From: UBA1161 sp049520395
GTDB lineage: Bacteria > Planctomycetota > Phycisphaerae > Tepidisphaerales > Tepidisphaeraceae
NCBI GenBank assembly: GCA_049520395.1
Contig: JBEKPV010000001.1
Coordinates: 1-64,000, forward strand
Direction: 5' to 3'
Length of the DNA: 64,000 nucleotides
The notes below the pieces were generated by a model, which was given only the letters and a program-made list of their open reading frames with translations, was not told the DNA's origin and made no database searches. Made by a program: the position numbers and the translations under genes. This document shows, piece after piece, positions 8,207-17,347 of this stretch. The first letter of the stretch is position 1; each line of letters begins with the position of its first letter.

Positions 8207-9643
8207 TCAGCGTTTGAAGAAGGTTTTTCCTCGGGCGTTGTATTTGCTTAGGCGATTGTTGACGTAGAGGCCTTCCAGGAGAAATTCGCCGACGCTGGCG
8301 AGGGTGGCGGGGTCGGCGGGGTCTAGTTGCATCTGTTTGGCGAGGGCGGCGGCGCCCTGGCAGAGGCCTTTTATGGTCTTCATGTTGGCGGTGAATTCGC
8401 CGGCGGAGAGATCGTCGCCGGCGGGGAAGGTTAAATTGGCCTTGAACTGCTCGACGATGGGTTCGTGAGCGTCGGCGTCGTCGTATCGGCCGAAGACGGC
8501 TTTGACGGCTTCGCCGCAGAGAGAGCGGATGAGTTTGTCTTCGGCGCCGTCTTCCTCGGCTAAAGTCATTTCGATTTTTCCGCGGCAACTGGCGACCAGA
8601 TAATTCAGATCGCAGACGCGTGGGACGACGTGTGTTTCGCCGGTGGTGAGGCCGCGGCGTTCGGCGTTGCTGACGACGGTTTCCAAGTTGGCGATGCTGG
8701 TTCGGACGGAGACGCCGGAGGCTTGGGAGACGTGGGGGCTGGAGCGCGCGAGGCGGACCATTTCTTCGACGATTTCGCTGATGAATTTGGGGACCTCGAC
8801 GGTGACGCCGCTGGAGGAGGGGCCGTTGCCGTCGCGGTTGAGCCAGGCGTTTTGCTCGGCGATTTGGATTCCCTCGGCGACGGTTTCGGGATAATGCGTT
8901 CGGATGACGGAGCCGATGCGATCTTTGAGGGGCGTGACGATGCGGCCGCGATTGGTGTAGTCTTCGGGGTTGGCGCTGAAGACGAGGCAGACGTCCAATT
9001 CGAGGCGGATGGGATAGCCGCGGATTTGGACGTCGCGCTCTTCGAGGACGTTGAAGAGGCCGACCTGGATGCGAGGGGGCAGGTCGGGGAGTTCGTTGAT
9101 GGCGAAGATTCCGCGATTGGAGCGCGGGATCAGGCCGTAGTGCATGGTGGATTCATCGGAGAGGTATCGGCCCTCGGCGTGTTTGACCAGGTCGATTTCG
9201 CCGATCAAGTCGGCGATGGTGACGTCGGGGGTGGCTAATTTTTCGTGAAAGCGGTCGTCGCGGTGGACCCATTCGATTTGGGCGTCGTCGCCGCGTTCGG
9301 CGAGGATGCGTTTGCCGGTTTTGGTCAGCGGGGCGATGGGATCGTCGTTGAGTTCGGTGCCGGCGAGGACGGGAATCCATTCGTCCAGAAGCAGAGGGAG
9401 CATGCGGAGGATGCGCGTTTTGGCTTGTCCGCGAAGGCCTAGGAAAAGGAGGTCGTGCTTGGAGAGGATGCCGTTGATGATTTGGGGGATGACGCTGTCG
9501 CGGTAGCCGACGATGCCGGGGAAAAGTTCTTCGCCGCTTTTGAGTTTGGCGACGATGTTTCGGCGGAGTTCGTCTTTGACCGAACAGGGTTTGTAGGCGA
9601 TGGATTTAAGTTGTCCGACGGTGGCGTAATGCGGGTGTCCCAT
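8207..9643 (-). CDS. MoxR/ChlI-like AAA+ ATPase
   Basis: A 478-residue AAA+ protein of the magnesium-chelatase-subunit-I-like group. The P-loop is 'GLRGQAKT' (residues 69-76). The Walker-B-like strand reads 'GIFAINELPDL', with Asn where Asp is usual. A sensor-like 'LVFSANPEDYTNRGRI' and 'LKDRIGSVIRTHYPE' follow. Such ATPases normally act with a von Willebrand A-domain partner to remodel or insert metals into proteins; no VWA gene is adjacent, so its target is unknown. It lies 38 bases downstream of the 110-residue membrane protein and upstream of psd, probably in one transcript with dnaJ. Confidence 0.8.
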   Translation of the reverse strand: MGHPHYATVGQLKSIAYKPCSVKDELRRNIVAKLKSGEELFPGIVGYRDSVIPQIINGILSKHDLLFLGLRGQAKTRILRMLPLLLDEWIPVLAGTELNDDPIAPLTKTGKRILAERGDDAQIEWVHRDDRFHEKLATPDVTIADLIGEIDLVKHAEGRYLSDESTMHYGLIPRSNRGIFAINELPDLPPRIQVGLFNVLEERDVQIRGYPIRLELDVCLVFSANPEDYTNRGRIVTPLKDRIGSVIRTHYPETVAEGIQIAEQNAWLNRDGNGPSSSGVTVEVPKFISEIVEEMVRLARSSPHVSQASGVSVRTSIANLETVVSNAERRGLTTGETHVVPRVCDLNYLVASCRGKIEMTLAEEDGAEDKLIRSLCGEAVKAVFGRYDDADAHEPIVEQFKANLTFPAGDDLSAGEFTANMKTIKGLCQGAAALAKQMQLDPADPATLASVGEFLLEGLYVNNRLSKYNARGKTFFKR

Positions 9644-9681
9644 GTGGGGGATGGTAGGGGGCCGAGGGTGGAGGGATCAAA

Positions 9682-10014
9682 TCATTTCTTGGGGAGCTTT
9701 AAACGCTTGGCGGATTCGGCCCAGGCGTCGACATATTGGGTAGGTTGGGCGCGTCCGCGGGGGGCAAATAGGGATCGGCCGAGGCGAAAAGTGAGGAGCA
9801 GAAACAGGCCCAACATGATGAGGAGGACCGACATGAGGAGCAACGCGTGGAGGGAGAGGAGGCGGCGCTCGCTGGGATCGGCGTGGGCGAAGGCGGACAT
9901 GGCGGGAACCAGATACCAGTGGCAGACGAAAATGAGCAGGAGGGTGTAGAGCGACATGAAGGCGACGTGGGGCCAGAGGGATCGGCCGGAATATCGGCGG
10001 AAGGGTCGGGGCAT
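9682..10014 (-). CDS. small two-helix membrane protein, unknown function
   Basis: 110 residues with two clear transmembrane segments (about 16-37 and 56-78) separated by a short hydrophilic loop, and a basic C-terminus ending KRLKLPKK. I do not recognise the family. It starts three bases after the dnaJ/cbpA stop, so it is almost certainly co-translated with the co-chaperone. This placement could mean a membrane anchor or partner for the J-protein or for the AAA+ ATPase that follows, but that is only inference from position. Confidence 0.65.
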   Translation of the reverse strand: MPRPFRRYSGRSLWPHVAFMSLYTLLLIFVCHWYLVPAMSAFAHADPSERRLLSLHALLLMSVLLIMLGLFLLLTFRLGRSLFAPRGRAQPTQYVDAWAESAKRLKLPKK

Positions 10015-10017
10015 GGA

Positions 10018-11001
10018 TCACCAGCCGACGTCGGCGCGGGGATTGAGGGGGTGTTTGGAAGCGATGTGTTCGATGGCTTTGCGGTCGTCGTCGTCGAGAT
10101 TTTTGGGGACGATGATTTTAACGACGACGATTTGATCGCCTTTTTCGTCGCCGCGTTGGATGCCGTGGGCTTTGAGTCGGAGTTTGGCGCCGCTGCTGGT
10201 GCCGGGGGGGATGGTGACGGTTCGCATTCCTTCGAGGGTGGGGACGTCGACCTTGGCTCCGAAGAGGGCTTCGTAAAGACTGATGGGGCAATCGAGGTAG
10301 ATGTCCAAGCCCTCGCGGCGGAAATAGGGGTGGGGGGTTACTCGAGTGATGATGAAGAGATCGCCGGATTCGCCGAGTTGGGATTGCTGTCCCCTGCCGC
10401 GGACGCGGACGCGGCTGCCGTCCTTGACGCCGGCGGGGATTCGGATGTCGATGGTTTCGATTTTTCCGTCGCGGTTTATTTGAAGAGGGAGATGGGTTCC
10501 GCGCGCGGCTTGTTCGAAGGAGAGAGTGACGGGGTGATCGATGTCGGCGCCGCGTTGGGGTTCGGGCTTGGCGCGAGAACGCCCGCCGCCGCCGCCGCCG
10601 CCGGCGCGACGTCCGCCGAAGAGTTGTTCGAAGATGCTGCCCATGTCGGCGTCGCCGAGGTCGAAATCCTCGACGCTGACTCCGGGGCCGCCTTGCCAGC
10701 GAGTTCCGCGGCCTTGCTGGGCGCGGCGGAAGGTTTCCCAGGGATCGGGGCCGCCGCCTTGGGGTCCGGTTTCGGCGGCGACGCCGGCGTGGCCGAAGTC
10801 GTCGTACGTTTTGCGTTTGGCGTTGTCGGACAGGATCTCGTAGGCGGCCTGAACTTCCTTGAATCGTTCGGTGGATTTGGGATCGTTTTTGGTGGCGTCG
10901 GGATGGAGCTTGCGCGCGAGCTTTCGGTAAGCGCTTTTGATTTCGTCCGCCGATGCGGTTCGGGGGACTCCAAGGATGTCGTAATAATCGCGCTTGGCCA
11001 T
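10018..11001 (-). CDS. DnaJ/CbpA-type co-chaperone without zinc finger
   Basis: 327 residues. The N-terminal J domain ('KRDYYDILGVPRTASADEI', HPD motif in 'KLHPDAT') is followed by a Gly-rich linker and the two-subdomain substrate-binding C-terminus ('VSLYEALFGAKVDVPTLEG'-like block, 'IPPGTSSGAKLRLKAHGI'). The CxxCxGxG zinc repeats are absent, unlike the second DnaJ at 45.2 kb, so this is a class B (CbpA) J-protein that stimulates DnaK ATPase. The ATG at 11001 (MAKRDYYD) fits the family; an upstream in-frame Met adds seven atypical residues. First gene of a leftward run with a membrane protein, AAA+ ATPase, psd and pssA; divergent from infA. Confidence 0.92.
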   Translation of the reverse strand: MAKRDYYDILGVPRTASADEIKSAYRKLARKLHPDATKNDPKSTERFKEVQAAYEILSDNAKRKTYDDFGHAGVAAETGPQGGGPDPWETFRRAQQGRGTRWQGGPGVSVEDFDLGDADMGSIFEQLFGGRRAGGGGGGGRSRAKPEPQRGADIDHPVTLSFEQAARGTHLPLQINRDGKIETIDIRIPAGVKDGSRVRVRGRGQQSQLGESGDLFIITRVTPHPYFRREGLDIYLDCPISLYEALFGAKVDVPTLEGMRTVTIPPGTSSGAKLRLKAHGIQRGDEKGDQIVVVKIIVPKNLDDDDRKAIEHIASKHPLNPRADVGW

Positions 11002-11087
11002 GCGGACGGAGAATCTTAGCACCTGCTCTCTCGCGGGAGAACAGCGCGGCTTGTTACTGGCAGGAATGTAAGTTAGAGTGAGTGTAA

Positions 11088-11315
11088 GTGGCTAAATCAG
11101 AACCGATTGAAGTTGAAGCGACCGTGACGACCGCATTGCCCAATGCGATGTTCAAATTGCGTGTCGAGCAGGGGGGGACGACGCGGGAGGTTCTGGGCCA
11201 TGTTTCGGGGAAAATGCGGAAGCATTTCATTCGCATCCTGCCTGGCGACAAAGTGAAAGTAGAATTGTCGCCCTATGATCTGACACGCGGTCGGATCGTT
11301 TTCCGGCAGAAATAG
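11088..11315 (+). CDS. infA: translation initiation factor IF-1
   Basis: 75-residue S1/OB-fold protein binding the ribosomal A site during initiation. Family hallmarks 'MFKLRVEQG', 'GHVSGKMRKHFIRILPGDKV' and 'ELSPYDLTRGRI' are all present. The start is GTG (11088), with a weak upstream Shine-Dalgarno (GTGAGTG). It is a single gene here, not beside ribosomal protein genes, and is divergent from dnaJ/cbpA, with which it shares an 86-base promoter region. Confidence 0.96.
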   Translation: MAKSEPIEVEATVTTALPNAMFKLRVEQGGTTREVLGHVSGKMRKHFIRILPGDKVKVELSPYDLTRGRIVFRQK

Positions 11316-11385
11316 GGGATTGCGGACTCAAAAGAGCGAATTTTGGCATCATGCGGGAAGAACCCGGGGGAGTTGGCGTACGTCC

Positions 11386-11391
11386 TATAAT
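11386..11391 (+). promoter_or_regulatory. possible -10 element for the sensor kinase operon
   Basis: A perfect TATAAT lies in the 182-base gap between infA and the kinase start, 107 bases before the ATG. No convincing TTGACA-like element is seen 16-18 bases upstream, so this is only a weak promoter call. Confidence 0.3.
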
Positions 11392-11497
11392 GGCGTCCCA
11401 GGCGGGCAAATCGCGTTTGCCGGATGGGGTAACATGATGCAAACTTTGCAGAATGCCGAACCTGGGTTGCCAGGGGCATAATCTGGCGGAACACGTC

Positions 11498-13072
11498 ATG
11501 ACATTAGGGCGGAAAATAATCCTGCGCAACGTCGCGCTGGTGTTGGGGGTGGGTCTCCTGGCGGGCTCATCGCTTTGGGGATTGCTCGCCCTGCGCGGGG
11601 AAGTGGCGACCCTGGGCGCGGAAACCACCGAATTGAACCACCTGCTGATGCTTGGGGATGAATTGACCCAGGCCAAGAACGCGGTGAATTCGGGGGATTT
11701 GGAGAGGGCGCGCGATCTGCTGCTGCATGCGGTGGACGATGCTCGCGGGTATGGATCGACGGATGCGGGGCGGCTGAAACAGATGAAAGCCGACCAGCCG
11801 GAATATTTTGCGTGGGACCGGCACGTGCGCGACGTGGTGTCGACGATCGCCCAGGAGGGGGCACAGGGTATCGCGGCGATGGAGGCTTCGACGACCCAGC
11901 CGATTAATGCGGATCAGACCGCGGCGCTGATCAAGCAATTGGACCCGGGGATCATTACGCTGCAGCACGCGGTGCGGGAGTGCCAGAAGTTCATGTCAAC
12001 GGCGCAGCGTTCGGCGGATGGGGCTTTGCAAATCGCGCTGATCCTGGTCGGGGGCCTGTCGGCGCTGATCCTTTCGTGTGCGGTGCTTTTAAGCCAATGG
12101 CATTATCAGAGCGTGATGCGACCGCTGGACCGGTTGCGGCAATGGGTGCGCCGGGTGGGGGGCGCGGGGGAATTTCCTCCGCCGATGGAAATCGGCGGGG
12201 ATTTGGAATTTTGCGAACTGATGGTGGACGTGAACCAGATGGCCAAGGAACTGCACGATTTTTACAGGGAATTGGATCAGAAAGTGCAGCAGGCGAGCCG
12301 TGATTTGGTTCGTTCGCAGCGATTGGCGAGCGTGGGTTTTCTGGCGGCGGGGGTGGCGCATGAGATCAACAATCCGCTGAATATTATGTCGGGATACGCG
12401 GAGCTGACGATCAGCCGGATGGCGCGGGGGTTTGACCCGGCGGCGGCGGCGGACGCGCAGCGGGCGCTGGAGGTCATCCGAGAAGAGGCGTTTCGCTGCA
12501 AACAGATCACGGCGAAGCTTCTTTCGACGGCGCGCGGGACGGCGGAGAACCGCGAGATGTTCTCGCTTCGGCATCTGGCGCGCGAAGTGGCGGGGATGAT
12601 GCAGGGATTGAGGCTGATGCGCGAACGACAATTGGAACTAAAATTCGACGGGGAGGATTCGCTGGATGTGGTGGCGAGTTTCGCGGAGATCAAGCAGGTG
12701 CTGCTGAATGTGCTGATGAACGCGCTGGAATCGGTAAAGCCGGGCGAGGGGCGCGTGGTGGTGGAAGGGAAGCGAGAGGGGAATTGGGTGGAATTGGCGG
12801 TGCGCGACAACGGGCGGGGGATGGAAGCGGCGACGCTGGAGCGGGTTTTTGAACCATTTTTTACGGAGAAGCGCGGCGCCGGCGAGCCGGGGACGGGTTT
12901 GGGGCTGTGCATTTCGCACGCGATTATCGAGAGCCATGGGGGGAAGATCTTGGCCGCCAGCGCAGGGCTGGATCAGGGGAGCGTCTTTACGATACGTCTT
13001 CCCGCGGCGGCGCATGAGGAACTGCATCGCCCGGTGAGAACGGCGGTGCCAAGCGGATCGGAGGTTGCATGA
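11498..13072 (+). CDS. membrane sensor histidine kinase (NtrB-like catalytic core)
   Basis: 524 residues. Transmembrane segment 1 (about 8-33), a largely alpha-helical extracytoplasmic sensor region (34-175), transmembrane segment 2 (176-198), then a HAMP-like linker. The HisKA domain has 'GFLAAGVAHEINNPLN' with phospho-acceptor His288. The ATPase has N-box 'NVLMNALESV', G1 'DNGRGM' and G2 'GTGLGL'. The signal sensed is unknown. I take the ATG at 11498 rather than a start 15 codons upstream because it precedes the basic, membrane-inserting N-terminus. It overlaps the downstream response regulator by four bases (ATGA), a two-component pair. Confidence 0.88.
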   Translation: MTLGRKIILRNVALVLGVGLLAGSSLWGLLALRGEVATLGAETTELNHLLMLGDELTQAKNAVNSGDLERARDLLLHAVDDARGYGSTDAGRLKQMKADQPEYFAWDRHVRDVVSTIAQEGAQGIAAMEASTTQPINADQTAALIKQLDPGIITLQHAVRECQKFMSTAQRSADGALQIALILVGGLSALILSCAVLLSQWHYQSVMRPLDRLRQWVRRVGGAGEFPPPMEIGGDLEFCELMVDVNQMAKELHDFYRELDQKVQQASRDLVRSQRLASVGFLAAGVAHEINNPLNIMSGYAELTISRMARGFDPAAAADAQRALEVIREEAFRCKQITAKLLSTARGTAENREMFSLRHLAREVAGMMQGLRLMRERQLELKFDGEDSLDVVASFAEIKQVLLNVLMNALESVKPGEGRVVVEGKREGNWVELAVRDNGRGMEAATLERVFEPFFTEKRGAGEPGTGLGLCISHAIIESHGGKILAASAGLDQGSVFTIRLPAAAHEELHRPVRTAVPSGSEVA

Positions 13073-13698
13073 AGCCATCCCCCCCGGCGCCGTCGGGATG
13101 CCGACGAGTTTTGATCGTGGACGATGAGCCGCGCATGCGCGAGATGCTGAGCCGCGCGGTGACGGAAATGGGATTTGAGACGCAGTCGGCGGGATCGGCG
13201 GAGAGCGGGCTGCGCGCGATGGATCAGAATCCGGCGGATATCGTGCTGCTGGATTTGAATCTGCCGGGGATGGGGGGAATGGATATGTTCGCGGCGCTGC
13301 GGAAAAAATGGGCGAGGACGCAGGTGATCATTCTTACGGGGTATGGGGACTTGAGCGCGGCTCAACAGGCGATTCGGATGGAGGCGGTGGATTTTTTGGC
13401 CAAGCCGTGCCCGCTGGGCCAATTGGAACAGGCTCTGGAACGGGCGCGGCAGCGGCGTGCGGCGATGGCGCAGCCGGTGGTGCTGCCGGACCCGCCGGAG
13501 GAAGTCGCGCCGATTCCGGCAGCTCCGACGGACAGTGAACTTTTGGAGGATGTGGAGCGGAATCACATTTTAGCGGCGCTGGAACGCCACGGGGGTAATC
13601 GAGCGGCGGCGGCGGCGGAATTGGGGATCAGCCTGCGCAAACTTTACTATCGACTGGAAAAATATCAGCGCGACGGACGCGGGACCCGCGCTCCTTGA
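13069..13698 (+). CDS. response regulator, receiver plus Fis-type HTH (ActR/RegA-like)
   Basis: 209 residues. Receiver domain 1-125 with acidic pair Asp18-Asp19, phospho-acceptor Asp62 ('LLDLNLPGMGG'), Thr90 ('ILTGYGD') and Lys112. A Pro/Ala-rich linker and a C-terminal Fis-family helix-turn-helix (about 155-200: 'ILAALERHGGNRAAAAAELGIS') follow. It lacks the AAA+ sigma54-activating domain, so it should act like ActR/RegA/PrrA on sigma70 promoters. It is translationally coupled to the preceding kinase. Confidence 0.9.
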   Translation: MKPSPPAPSGCRRVLIVDDEPRMREMLSRAVTEMGFETQSAGSAESGLRAMDQNPADIVLLDLNLPGMGGMDMFAALRKKWARTQVIILTGYGDLSAAQQAIRMEAVDFLAKPCPLGQLEQALERARQRRAAMAQPVVLPDPPEEVAPIPAAPTDSELLEDVERNHILAALERHGGNRAAAAAELGISLRKLYYRLEKYQRDGRGTRAP

Positions 13699-13716
13699 TA
13701 AGAATAAGTTCTCGCT

Positions 13717-14088
13717 TTAATTTCGGGACATGCAGCGGTTGACCTGCTCGAGGAGGTCATCGACGGTGAAATGGGATTTTACGAGATATTCGTCCGCGCC
13801 CAGGGCGCGGGCGCGGTCGCGATGGTGCTGATCGCAGAGTGCGGACATCATGATGATGGGAGTTTGCCGCCCGCGGGGGTCGCGGCGGAGGGCCGCGAGG
13901 CAATCGAGGCCATCCATTTCGGGCATCATGACATCGAGCAGGATTAGGTCCGGCCCAACCGTGCCGAGAGTTGCCAGGGCTTCGTGGCCGCTGGAAACGC
14001 AAATGGTTGTGTAGCCTTGTTGCTCCAGAATCCGCGCAACAATTTGCCGGATTCCTTCAATGTCGTCCACAATCATAACGGTCGGCAT
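13717..14088 (-). CDS. single-domain response regulator (CheY-like)
   Basis: 123 residues, receiver domain only: Asp8-Asp9 acidic pocket, Asp52 phosphorylation site ('LLDVMMPEMDG'), Ser82 ('IMMSAL') and Lys104. No output domain, so it must signal by protein contact or serve in a phosphorelay. Encoded convergently to the neighbouring kinase/regulator pair, 18 bases from its end; it may belong to the same pathway, but that is only positional. Confidence 0.9.
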   Translation of the reverse strand: MPTVMIVDDIEGIRQIVARILEQQGYTTICVSSGHEALATLGTVGPDLILLDVMMPEMDGLDCLAALRRDPRGRQTPIIMMSALCDQHHRDRARALGADEYLVKSHFTVDDLLEQVNRCMSRN

Positions 14089-14204
14089 ATGGCCTCACAT
14101 CGAATCCATTCGAGCGAGATGATGGGGATGTGAACCCCTTAGGGTTTCATATAAGCCAGTGCGGGGAATTGGGACAACGTTGGAATTTGAAAGATTTGAG
14201 GAAA

Positions 14205-15689
14205 TCAGGCAATAACTTGGAGAGAGCGGGTGCTGGGCAGGGCGGGGCGGCCGACGGAATCGTAACCCTCGGAGCCGGACAATTTGACGTTGACGATCTG
14301 GCCGGGATGTAGGGTGGTGGATTCGACGAAGGTGACGGAGTCGATATCCGGCGCCTGGCCGGTGGAGCGGCCGACCCAGCGGTCTTTTTGGCGGGAATCA
14401 ATCATGATGGGGAGGGTGGAGCCGATTTTTTGGCGGGCTTTTTCGAAGGCGACTTTCTGTTGGGCGAGCATCAGGGATTCGAGCCGCTCTTTTTTGAGGG
14501 CGTCGCTTAATTGGCCGTCCATGCGTCCCATGGGAGTGCCGGGTTCGGCGCTGTATGGGAAGACGCCCATCATGTCGAAACCGAAGTCTTCGACGAATTT
14601 GAGAAGTTCGGTGTGCTCGGCGTCGGTTTCGGTGGGGGAGCCGGCGATGAAGGTTGTGCGGATGGTTACGCCGGGGACCCAGCGGCGGAGTTTGTCGAGA
14701 AGCGTCTCGATCTGTTTGCGCGTCACGCGGCGGCGCATGAGAGCCAGCAGGCGGTCGCTGATGTGCTGTAGAGGCATGTCGATGTATTTCACGACGCGGT
14801 CGCAATCGGCAAGGGATTTGACCATCTCGTCGGTGAAACAAGATGGATAGGCGTACATAAGTCGAAGCCAATGGACGTCGGGCAATTTCTTGTCGAGGGT
14901 GCGGAGAAGGCCTGCGAGGCCGGCGGGTTGGCCAATATCGGTGCCGTAGCTGGTGGTGTCCTGGCCGATGAGGTTTAGCTCGACGGCGCCGTCGGCGGCT
15001 AGTTCGCGGGCCTCATCGAGAATGTGGTCGATCGGCTTGGAACGCATTGGGCCGCGGATGGAGGGGATGGTGCAGAAGGCGCAGCCCTGGTTGCAGCCCT
15101 CGCTGAGTCGGAGATAGGCGTAATGGCGGGGGGTCAGGCGAAGGCGGGCGCGATCGTCTTCAAAGACGGGGAGACGGCTGGTTTTGGTCTCTTTTTCGGT
15201 TGGGGAGATATCGCTCTGGGCCGCGAGGCGGCGGGAGAGATCGTGGTATTTGCCCAGAAAATGGCCATGCTCGGCCGCTGTATTGGGCTTTCCGCGGACG
15301 GCCTGGACGATGTGCTGGCGATCGAAAACGCCGACCAGGCGGTCGATTCCCGGGGCTTCGGCCAGGAGATCGGTCTTGTAGCGCTGAACGAGGCACCCGG
15401 CGACCACTACGCGGCGGCAATTTCCGGTTTTCTTGAGCTGGATGGCCTGGTCGATTTCCCGCATGGATTCTTCCTTGGAGGCGGCGAGGAATCCGCAGGT
15501 GTTGATGACGATGGCGTCGGCCTGGGTTGGGTCGCTGGTGACGGCCAAGCCGTCGGCGGCGAGGAGGCCGAGCATGCGCTCGCTATCGACTAAATTCTTG
15601 GGGCAACCTAGGCTTACGAACGCCACCGTTTGAATGGGGGGGTCCTTTTTTGAGGCACTGGAAGGCTTGGGGGAGGGGCGCGATTCCAT
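14205..15689 (-). CDS. rimO: ribosomal protein S12 methylthiotransferase RimO
   Basis: Radical-SAM enzyme adding a methylthio group to the conserved Asp of ribosomal protein S12. The N-terminal UPF0004 cluster cysteines are Cys29 ('SLGCPKNLVDSE'), Cys65 ('NTCGF') and Cys99. The radical-SAM motif CxxxCxxC is Cys199-Cys203-Cys206 ('CNQGCAFCTIPSIRG'), the RimO form rather than the MiaB form. A C-terminal TRAM domain follows. 494 residues, somewhat longer than E. coli RimO (441), mainly from the N-terminal 20 residues and an insert around 150-180. Divergent from folC. Confidence 0.92.
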   Translation of the reverse strand: MESRPSPKPSSASKKDPPIQTVAFVSLGCPKNLVDSERMLGLLAADGLAVTSDPTQADAIVINTCGFLAASKEESMREIDQAIQLKKTGNCRRVVVAGCLVQRYKTDLLAEAPGIDRLVGVFDRQHIVQAVRGKPNTAAEHGHFLGKYHDLSRRLAAQSDISPTEKETKTSRLPVFEDDRARLRLTPRHYAYLRLSEGCNQGCAFCTIPSIRGPMRSKPIDHILDEARELAADGAVELNLIGQDTTSYGTDIGQPAGLAGLLRTLDKKLPDVHWLRLMYAYPSCFTDEMVKSLADCDRVVKYIDMPLQHISDRLLALMRRRVTRKQIETLLDKLRRWVPGVTIRTTFIAGSPTETDAEHTELLKFVEDFGFDMMGVFPYSAEPGTPMGRMDGQLSDALKKERLESLMLAQQKVAFEKARQKIGSTLPIMIDSRQKDRWVGRSTGQAPDIDSVTFVESTTLHPGQIVNVKLSGSEGYDSVGRPALPSTRSLQVIA

Positions 15690-15813
15690 AGGTTAATTAT
15701 AGCTAACTTTTACCTACCTTCACCGGCTTGATTTATCACCGTAAATATATGCGAATTAGTATCTTACAAGCAAGTTGAAAGGGGGCCACATAATTGATAC
15801 AATAACGAACCCT

Positions 15814-17325
15814 ATGCCGGTGCGAGAAAAGGCCATTACCAAGCCGCGATCGACCAAAGCTGCAGCGGGAAAGCTGCGGCCACGGACGGCGGCGACGGTG
15901 CGCCGGCCGGTTCTAGTGGACCTGAAAAAGCGACCTGACGGCGGGAACTGGGATACCGGCGGGTTCACTTTCTCCAAGTCTTTGCGATTTCTGGCCACGC
16001 TCAGCGATTATGAGCGATTGCGCATCGTGCGCTATAACAGCGATAATTTCAACCTGGATCGGATGCGCACGCTTTTGCGTAAGCTCGGCAATCCGCAGGA
16101 TCGGTTCCGCAGCGTGCACATCGCGGGCACCAAGGGGAAGGGGAGCACCTGCGCGATGATCGCGTCGATGCTTCAATCGGCGGGATATACGGTGGGGTTG
16201 TATAGCAGTCCGCATCTGGTGGATGTGCGGGAGCGGATTCGGGTCAATGGGGAGATGATCTCGCAGGCGGATTTTGCGCGTGCGGTGAAGGCGATTATGC
16301 CGCTGGTGACCAGGGCGCGGCCGACGCCGACGTATTTCGATGTGCTGACGGCGATCGCGTTTAAATATTTCGCGGATCAGAAAGTGGAATTGGCGGTGAT
16401 CGAGACGGGTCTGGGGGGTCGGTTGGATAGTACGAACGTGATTAAGCCGGAGGTGACGGCTATCACGAGCATCAGCCGGGATCACATGGCGCAATTGGGC
16501 CCGACATTGGGTCATATCGCGACGGAGAAGGCGGGCATTTTTAAGCCTGGAGTGCCGGCGGTAAGCGTTCTGCAGGATGCGGATGCGGAGGCGGCGCTGG
16601 TTAAGGTGGCCCATAAGGTGGGTGCTCCGCTGGATTTCACGGGCAAGACGATTGAGTTTAGCTACCGGTTTGAGTCGAGCCGGATGCTGGGGCCGCATAA
16701 TCGGATTTGTCTGACGACGCCGAACAGCAAATTCGAGCATCTGGCGGTGCCGCTGATGGGGGAGCATCAGGCGATTAATTGCGGGCTGGCGCTGAGCGTG
16801 ATCGACCGGCTCAAAGGGCGGGGGATCGCGATCAACGATGCGCGTGCGATGGAGGGATTGGCGAAGGTGACGCTTCCCGGGCGGATGGAGATGCTGAGCC
16901 AGACGCCGCGGGTTTTGGTGGATGGAGCGCACAACGCGGCGAGCCTGGACGCGATGATGAAGGCGATCGGACAGCATATTCCGTACGATTCGATGGTGGT
17001 GATCTTCGGTTGTTGCGCGGACAAGGACGTGAGCGGGATGCTGCAGCGGATCAGCAGCGGGGCGGATAAGGTGATCTTCACGCGCGTGGATAGCGTGCGT
17101 ACGGCCGATCCGAATGAATTGGCGGCGCAGTACGTGGAACTTTACGGGAAGATGGCGCAGGTGGCGGTGGATCTGGAGGATGCGCTGGCGATCGCGAATC
17201 GGGCGGTGACGAAGGAAGATTTGATTTGCATCACCGGGAGTTTTTATCTGGTCGGGGAGGCCAAGAAACTGTTCGCGGCCAGGGCCGCCGCCGCGGCTGC
17301 CGCCGCTGCCGAGGCGGCCGAGTAA
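15814..17325 (+). CDS. folC: folylpolyglutamate synthase / dihydrofolate synthase FolC
   Basis: Adds glutamate to (dihydro)pteroate or folates; Mur-ligase superfamily. The ATP loop 'GTKGKGST' lies after an N-terminal extension of about 85 residues. Other motifs are 'YSSPHLVDVRERI', the magnesium-site region 'TSISRDHMAQLG', 'LPGRMEML' and 'DGAHNAAS'. The protein is 503 residues with an Ala-rich tail. The ATG at 15814 is the best start: the in-frame TTG at 15775 sits next to AAAGGGGG, which cannot serve as its own ribosome site. The basic N-terminal extension is not part of the catalytic fold. Confidence 0.92.
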   Translation: MPVREKAITKPRSTKAAAGKLRPRTAATVRRPVLVDLKKRPDGGNWDTGGFTFSKSLRFLATLSDYERLRIVRYNSDNFNLDRMRTLLRKLGNPQDRFRSVHIAGTKGKGSTCAMIASMLQSAGYTVGLYSSPHLVDVRERIRVNGEMISQADFARAVKAIMPLVTRARPTPTYFDVLTAIAFKYFADQKVELAVIETGLGGRLDSTNVIKPEVTAITSISRDHMAQLGPTLGHIATEKAGIFKPGVPAVSVLQDADAEAALVKVAHKVGAPLDFTGKTIEFSYRFESSRMLGPHNRICLTTPNSKFEHLAVPLMGEHQAINCGLALSVIDRLKGRGIAINDARAMEGLAKVTLPGRMEMLSQTPRVLVDGAHNAASLDAMMKAIGQHIPYDSMVVIFGCCADKDVSGMLQRISSGADKVIFTRVDSVRTADPNELAAQYVELYGKMAQVAVDLEDALAIANRAVTKEDLICITGSFYLVGEAKKLFAARAAAAAAAAAEAAE

Positions 17326-17347
17326 TTTCACTTCGCCCACTCCCCAA

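Noticed and set aside
9847..11019. 390-codon frame opposite dnaJ/cbpA, Gly/Asp-rich
   Set aside because: Antisense shadow of a convincing J-protein; composition is low complexity and no start signal is seen.
15913..17340. 475-codon His/Arg-rich frame opposite folC
   Set aside because: Antisense of a clear FolC; Arg/His richness is typical of reverse frames in GC-rich genes.
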